Shown here: one piece after another, positions 7,741 through 11,448 of the stretch
Position numbering within the stretch: the stretch's first letter is position 1
How the letters are laid out: every line of letters begins with the position of its first letter
NCBI GenBank assembly: GCA_005881295.1
Contig: VBHS01000257.1
Span: 1 to 11,448, forward strand
Source of the DNA: Chloroflexota bacterium
GTDB lineage: Bacteria; Chloroflexota; Ktedonobacteria; Ktedonobacterales; Ktedonobacteraceae
Reading direction: 5' to 3'
DNA length: 11,448 nucleotides
Notes under the pieces: generated by a model
Database searches by the model: none
What the model saw: the letters and a program-made list of their open reading frames with translations, nothing else
Told to the model about the DNA's origin: nothing
Program-made: the position numbers and the translations under genes

Positions 7741-7810
7741 ACCCCACAGCTTCTGACACTCCCAGGAGCCCGATACCAAATATTCTCTCTGGTGTTGCTT
7801 GCTGTGACAT
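7739..7810 (-). pseudogene. 5' stub of a gene cut off by the MITE-like element
   Basis: GGAGGA ends 4 bases before an ATG at 7810, which is one of the strongest Shine-Dalgarno sites in the window. It is followed by MSQQATPERIFGIGLLGVSE and a few more residues before the reading frame enters the inverted end of the MITE at 7740. The N-terminus with TPERIF resembles the opening of some SAM-dependent methyltransferases of this bacterial group, but 24 residues are too few for a call. Translation would run on through the MITE to a stop at 7574-7576, giving a 78-residue hybrid that is unlikely to be functional. Confidence 0.35.
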
Positions 7811-7898
7811 ACTCTCCTCCCTGGTTTCGGCGAGGAAAACGCCCCCCACTTTTATCATTAGTATACACCATTTGCATCCGCGAAGATGGGGAAAGTAG

Positions 7899-7942
7899 CA
7901 GTTACAGAGGACGCAAAAGATAACTGTTCAGAAATCAGCAGA
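7899..7942 (+). other. coding scrap related to the segment at 10-54
   Basis: CTGTTCAGAAATCAGCAGAA (7923-7942) matches CCGTTCAGAAACCGGCAGAA (35-54) in 17 of 20 bases. In frame the fragment reads QLQRTQKITVQKSAEL, against KLQQEAAQIAVQKPAEI at the window start. It ends about 15-20 bases before the truncated helicase begins. It is probably a mobile-element or gene end that recurs at deletion borders. Confidence 0.25.
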
Positions 7943-7946
7943 ACTG

Positions 7947-7966
7947 ATATACTTAGATATACTTAG
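7947..7966. repeat. perfect 10-bp tandem duplication
   Basis: ATATACTTAG occurs twice in a row (7947-7956 and 7957-7966) at the exact left edge of the helicase homology. The first copy carries an in-frame TAG (7954-7956). It could be a slippage or end-joining scar, or a target-site duplication whose insert was lost. Confidence 0.7.
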
Positions 7967-8784
7967 TCGCCTCCTTGCTGATAGCTGCTTCAGAGCAGCC
8001 GGAATATAAAGATGCCACTTTTGGTGTTATTTCTATGGTGGGCAGCGAGCAAGCACTCTATATCGAATCACTATTGCGGAAATACATGCCCACGACAGAA
8101 TACGTGCAGCGTCGCGTGCTTTGTGGCGACCCGGCCCAATTTCAGGGCGATGAACGCGACGTGATGTTCTTGTCCATGGTTGACGTACCGGAAGGTGATG
8201 GACCACTTCCCCTTCGCAATGAAGAGGGTTATGAGTACATGTTTAAGAAGCGGTTTAATGTAGCTGCCAGCCGTGCTCGTGACCAGATATGGGTAGCAGG
8301 CTATCGCGTGACAACACAGTGGCCTGTAGGGGCCTACCGTATCGATCTGGTAGTTGAAGGCGCTGGCAGACGACTAGCAATAGAATGCGATGGGGAGCGC
8401 TGGCATTCAGCCGAAAAACTGGGAGAAGATATGGCTCGTCAGGCCATCCTTGAGCGTTTGGGCTGGCGCTTTGTGCGTATTCGCGGCAGTCAGTTCTTCA
8501 GAAATCCAGATATCGCAATAGAACCCGTGTTTACTCGCCTGATAGCGCTCGATATTCCGCCCGAAGGTTCCATTGCACAGAATAGCGGAGATCCAGGCGA
8601 ACAGGAACTAAAGAACGGTATTATTCGCCGAGCCGATGAGTTGCGCGGCCAGTGGAAAGAATCTACCGATCATTCTGTTTCTGATGTTGTGTCCACGCGC
8701 TCTCAAAATAGAGACACCGTAAGGGTAAGACCTGTTACGTCTGGCAATGCCTCTGGCAGAACATCCTTATCCGGCACAAAATAG
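7963..8784 (+). pseudogene. remnant of SF1 (DNA2-like AAA) helicase with C-terminal endonuclease domain
   Basis: Only the last part of a normally very large protein is left. Homology begins at LVASLLIAASEQPEY (7963 onward), and a TAG lies just upstream at 7954. Numbered from the TTG at 7975, RVLCGDPAQFQGDERDVMF (47-65) is the motif V region and FNVAASRARDQIW (94-106) is motif VI with the SxARDQ signature. RIDLVVEG..RLAIECDGERWH (122-143) is a Vsr/DUF559-like (REase_MTES_1575 type) nuclease core, with Asp124, Glu137 and Asp139 as likely PD-(D/E)xK residues. In family members about 70 residues separate IWVV from GYRVTTQW; here IWVA runs straight into GYRVTTQW, so an in-frame deletion occurred at about 8293-8299. 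After about residue 230 the sequence looks foreign and probably reads through a transposase relic. The ATPase Walker motifs are gone, so the helicase is dead. Relatives occur near defence or repair loci, but none is visible here. Confidence 0.82.
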
Positions 8785-8886
8785 TCTGTATCACTTTGAC
8801 GTGTCTGGCCTTCAACATCGCCCAGGTCTATCGCCTGCAGGCTGGACAGCGGCTGGCTTCCGTCGCCATTCGGTGGCTACGTGGAG
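8712..8886 (+). pseudogene. probable transposase C-terminal relic
   Basis: A second frame, overlapping the tail of the helicase remnant, is open from 8712. It reads through NILIRHKIVCITLTCLAFNI (8760-8819) to AQVYRLQAGQRLASVAIRWL (8820-8879). This hydrophobic-then-basic pattern looks like the C-terminus of an IS4-like or related transposase. It is not preceded by the rest of the gene; the frame closes upstream at TAG 8709-8711. Homology probably ends near 8886, where the SDR gene's stop (8890) begins. The protein-like composition supports a fossil, but the family is not certain. Confidence 0.35.
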
Positions 8887-8889
8887 GAC

Positions 8890-9681
8890 TCAACTTTTAT
8901 GTACGCTTTCCTGCATGTTTCTGACTACTCGTGTCACCATCTTTCTTGGAGAAAATCTTACAGTCTCGACAAGTATTTTATTGCGCAGACCAGGAATGAC
9001 AACGGTTTTGTTTGTCATTAATCCACGATAACCAATACGTGCTACAGTTTGCGCATCCATGATCTTGCCGCTGAACCGCTTTGAGTCTTCCATATGAGCC
9101 TTTTTTTGAAAACCAGACTCTGTTGGTCCTGGACAAAGAGCAGTGACGCTCACACCTGTACCATGTAATTCATTGGCAAGAGCTTCGGAAAACGATAACA
9201 CATAGGCTTTGGTTGCATAATAGACGGCCATGAGCGGACCTGGCTGGAAGGCGGCGGTTGATGCGAGGTTTAATATTTTCCCCGTTCGTTTGTTTAGCAT
9301 GCCAGGGAGGAATAACTTTGTTAAATGCGTGAGGGTAACCATATTTACCTGCATCAATTGCAGTTCGGCCTCAAGGTCCGTTTCAGAAAACAACCCGTAT
9401 GTAGCAAATCCGGCGTTATTCACAAGAGCATCAATCCCTCTGGATTCTTGCTGAAGCTCCGTGAAAATTTCCTCCGGGGCAGATGCAGCAGATAAGTCCT
9501 TCGAAATAACCTTTACGGATACGCTGTATTTTTCTTTTAACTCGTCCGCCATTTGCATGAGTTGCTTTTGATTTCTTGCCACAAGGACAAGGTTATACCC
9601 ATCATGTGCAAATAACCTGGTCAGTTCGTAACCAATTCCACTGGATGCTCCAGTAATGAGAGCGTTTTTTTCGCGATCCAT
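8890..9681 (-). CDS. classical short-chain dehydrogenase/reductase (SDR)
   Basis: This 263-residue cytosolic NAD(P)-dependent oxidoreductase has a Rossmann fold and a complete classical SDR motif set. TGASSGIG (10-17) binds the cofactor, DL (62-63) contacts adenine, and NNAG is at 88-91. The catalytic tetrad is Asn113, Ser141, Tyr154 and Lys158 (YYATK), followed by CPGPTESGF (183-191). It resembles the DltE/YqjQ-like branch; the substrate cannot be told. Arg36 in the VLVARN stretch after strand 2 suggests NADP preference (inference). The ATG at 9681 has AAGGAAG about 7 bases upstream. Its codons are AT-richer than those of the adjacent FUSC and permease genes, and its Lys/Asn-rich composition hints at acquisition from a lower-GC donor, possibly a Firmicute. 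It is divergent from the FUSC gene, and its 3' end abuts the transposase relic. Confidence 0.9.
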   Translation of the reverse strand: MDREKNALITGASSGIGYELTRLFAHDGYNLVLVARNQKQLMQMADELKEKYSVSVKVISKDLSAASAPEEIFTELQQESRGIDALVNNAGFATYGLFSETDLEAELQLMQVNMVTLTHLTKLFLPGMLNKRTGKILNLASTAAFQPGPLMAVYYATKAYVLSFSEALANELHGTGVSVTALCPGPTESGFQKKAHMEDSKRFSGKIMDAQTVARIGYRGLMTNKTVVIPGLRNKILVETVRFSPRKMVTRVVRNMQESVHKS

Positions 9682-9702
9682 AGGGATGCTTCCTTACTAG
9701 GA

Positions 9703-9714
9703 TTGACTTGTCAA
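9703..9714. promoter_or_regulatory. possible operator, inverted repeat upstream of the SDR gene
   Basis: TTGAC-TT-GTCAA is a perfect 5-bp inverted repeat 22-33 bases upstream of the SDR start, in the divergent SDR/FUSC region. The position fits a repressor site. On the minus strand it also supplies a TTGACA hexamer, but with no good -10 before the ATG. No regulator gene is present nearby. Confidence 0.2.
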
Positions 9715-9909
9715 ATAGTCTTTCATGGGAGAAATCTGTTCTTTTTCATCTATTCTACCATCTTTTCCCTCCTCCCCTTATTGCAAAAAAATGAAACGCA
9801 CCCCTTTGGAAGCCAGTGTGAAATCTGGCCTCTCTTTTGCCTCTATATGACCCGCGCAAACAAAGCTCCAGCGAGAGAGAGTATAATCATTAGAGAGCAT
9901 AGCGTCGGC

Positions 9910-11071
9910 ATGAAAGCAAAGGAGATAACCATTACGCCTCTTCCACATCCTCCTCTCAACAAATTACTCGGTGTCTGGTCGTCAAGATCGCCCTTGCTCC
10001 TGTTTGCGATCAAGAGCGCACTCGCAGCAGGATTCTCGTGGGCAATCGTCTCTTCTCTGCTCGGAGAAGAGGCGGCAGCTCTTGCCGTGGTATCCGCAGT
10101 CATTGTTGTCCAGGTCACCAGCTGGCAAACGGCGCGCAAGAGTATAGAACGTGTCCTTGGCGTGATCATCGGCGTGATCCTGGCAGTACTTATAGCGCAC
10201 CTTTTCGGTCTCAACTTCTGGACGATCACGCTCATGATCTTCTCTGCACAGATCATCGGCATGTTTCTTCAGAACCGCGGTCAGTATCTTGCCACTCAGA
10301 TTCCCATCAGTGCGGCCCTCGCACTCCTACTGGGAGCTACTGCAGGCAATTACCCCCTCTTGCGCATGCTGGGGGCTCTCGTTGGCGGACTCATAGGGAC
10401 CGTCATTAGCTTGCTCCTCTCGCCGCCCATCTACATCTTCAGAGCACGGGATGCAGTAGCAGAATTGATGACCCGGTTGGCAGCCGCAATACCCAGACTC
10501 GCCGCTGCTCTGGCCGTTCAGCTGAGCGAAGCAGAGAGCCGCGAGATATACACCCATATTCGGAACTTAGAGCAGCAGGTGCGTGCCACAGAACAGGCAT
10601 ATTCGCTTGGCCTTGACAGCGCACGCCTGAATCCGTGGGCACGCCGTGCCCGCCGCCTGCTCGTTGACTATCCCGATGTGCTGCTGGCGCTCGACCGGCT
10701 TGTGCGGCAAATGCGCCGGATCGCCTACACCATCAATGAGCCTGAACCTTCCTGGTCAGAGATTGTGCAGAAACAAGATTGGGCCGACTCAAAGCAGCGA
10801 CCTCCCTGAGAGAGAAACCCTCAGCACCCGCATGGAGCACGCCCAACAGCAGCTCCGTATCTTGCAGGCGCAACTAGCGCAAGATGCAAAGCAAATTGAA
10901 TCACCCACCGAAAACGCCGCTAACCCGTCCATCAGCGCAGGCTATCGCATCGCCATTCGTGGCGCAATCCTTACCGATCTGCGCCGCATGCTTGACGAAG
11001 TGCATGATGTCGTTGAAATGACATCACACCCTTCTCTGAGTAAGCAAGTCGAGGAGCTATCAGAAAGATAA
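9910..11071 (+). pseudogene. FUSC-family (aromatic-acid-exporter-like) membrane protein, frameshifted
   Basis: The gene encodes a FUSC/ArAE-type inner-membrane protein, a family linked to efflux of aromatic acids such as fusaric or p-hydroxybenzoic acid. Residues 28-170 contain about six hydrophobic helices, including VQVTSWQTARKSIERVLGVI (67-86), the usual Arg-x-x-G region. Residues 180-290 are a helical cytosolic part (RNLEQQVRATEQAY). The first frame ends at TGA 10807-10809 (299 residues). The +1 frame then continues directly with PERETLSTRMEHAQQQLRIL and YRIAIRGAILTDLRRMLDEV to TAA 11069-11071, about 85 residues of matching helical character. The break lies between about 10753 and 10809. 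It is either a real frameshift or a sequencing error. ATG 9910 is preferred: a TATAAT (9882-9887) lies just before it and upstream in-frame starts add low-quality sequence. The Shine-Dalgarno site is weak (AGAGAG about 12 bases away). ATG 9847 is an alternative start. Confidence 0.72.
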
Positions 11072-11218
11072 AAGTGGTATCTACTACCTCCCGCCAAAAG
11101 CAATTCGGATGAATAGTTGCGACGATACCTTTGTCTTTCCAGCCCTCGTCCACTTTCAATAAGACTAAAGAGGAGCCTGGAGTAAACGAAACATTGAACT
11201 GCATGCGGAAGGGATAGG

Positions 11219-11448
11219 ATGGCAAACGACATCAACCAATTTGGCCTGTGGCAGCCGTGGTCCCCACGCGAAATAGCCAGGTTCTTCTCCCATTTGGCGG
11301 TCCCCTGGTGGATTGCTGGCGGATGGGCACTCGATCTCTTTCTCGGGGCACAGGCACGGCATCATGACGACATCGACGTGCAGATCCTGCGCCGTGATCA
11401 ACATGCGGTTCGCGTTCTTCTCCATGAGTGGGATGTCCAGGAAGCGCA
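11219..11448 (+). CDS. nucleotidyltransferase, aminoglycoside 2''-adenylyltransferase-like (5' part)
   Basis: The reading frame starts at ATG 11219, with AAGGGA about 5 bases upstream, and runs off the window after 76 codons. WWIAGGWALDLFLG (30-43) and RHHDDIDVQILRRDQ (47-61) match the N-terminal nucleotidyltransferase core of ANT(2'')-like proteins. The GG at 34-35 binds the triphosphate, and Asp51 and Asp53 are the likely metal-binding pair. Such enzymes transfer AMP from ATP to a hydroxyl of an aminoglycoside, but many environmental members have unknown substrates, so resistance should not be assumed. It is on the same strand as the FUSC gene and 147 bp downstream, so co-transcription is possible. 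The C-terminal half is not visible. Confidence 0.8.
   Translation, partial: MANDINQFGLWQPWSPREIARFFSHLAVPWWIAGGWALDLFLGAQARHHDDIDVQILRRDQHAVRVLLHEWDVQEA

Noticed and set aside
7578..7960. c-di-AMP (ydaO) riboswitch upstream of the KimA-like gene
   Set aside because: The region is occupied by the MITE-like element and gene debris. I could not find the conserved ydaO core or a terminator before the ATG.
7963..8784. Active helicase-nuclease defence gene
   Set aside because: The Walker A/B motifs and most of the protein are absent, the linker is deleted and the tail is foreign. No partner defence genes are nearby.
9703..9909. Upstream extension of the FUSC protein to a start at 9703
   Set aside because: The added residues look non-coding, have no Shine-Dalgarno site, and overlap the SDR promoter region and a TATAAT at 9882.
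11075..11225. Minus-strand frame with protein-like sequence between FUSC and the nucleotidyltransferase
   Set aside because: Part of the translation (FTPGSSLVLLKVDEGWKDKG) looks plausible as protein. However, it has no Shine-Dalgarno site, then runs antisense into the FUSC tail, and I recognise no family. A BLASTX of 11075-11225 would settle whether it is a gene remnant.

Overview
The window suggests a soil or mycelial-type Chloroflexota bacterium, most likely of class Ktedonobacteria. This is inferred from the mix of gene families (SBP56, KimA-like permease, FUSC exporter, large helicase/nuclease remnant), moderate GC, short dispersed palindromic repeats and abundant decayed genes. No marker gene is present, so the placement is tentative.

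Layout, left to right. At 1-625 (+) lies a short C-terminal coding scrap, then the cytosolic C-terminal part of a bacterial ion-channel protein without its channel domain. At 622-1802 (-) is an amidase-signature gene broken by an internal deletion plus frameshift; it converges on the previous gene so closely that both stop codons share one CTAG. At 1991-3370 (-) is an intact SBP56/methanethiol oxidase gene, with a good sigma70-type promoter about 140-170 bp upstream of its start. Divergent from it, at 3751-4722 (+), is a three-helix membrane protein of unknown function. At 4740-4898 three copies of a 32-bp palindromic repeat, two of them facing each other, fill the gap between convergent genes. 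At 4977-7577 (-) is a KimA-like K+/amino-acid permease whose C-terminal USP-like domain is duplicated in tandem.

From about 7620 to 8890 the DNA is a patchwork of debris. It holds a ~120-bp MITE-like element with inverted ends, a stub of a gene start with a strong Shine-Dalgarno site, a remnant of an SF1 helicase with a fused endonuclease domain (front missing, linker deleted in frame), and a probable transposase tail. From 8890 (-) comes an intact short-chain dehydrogenase, and divergent from it (+) a FUSC-family exporter gene that is frameshifted near residue 290. The window ends inside the 5' part of an aminoglycoside-nucleotidyltransferase-like gene.

The intact genes do not form one pathway. 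The strongest theme is gene decay: at least four of the ten or so genes are truncated, internally deleted or frameshifted, next to repeats and mobile-element traces. I do not see a convincing new defence or biosynthetic system. The points most worth following are the doubled USP domain of the KimA-like permease, the shared sequence just upstream of the two beheaded genes, and the repeat and MITE structures.
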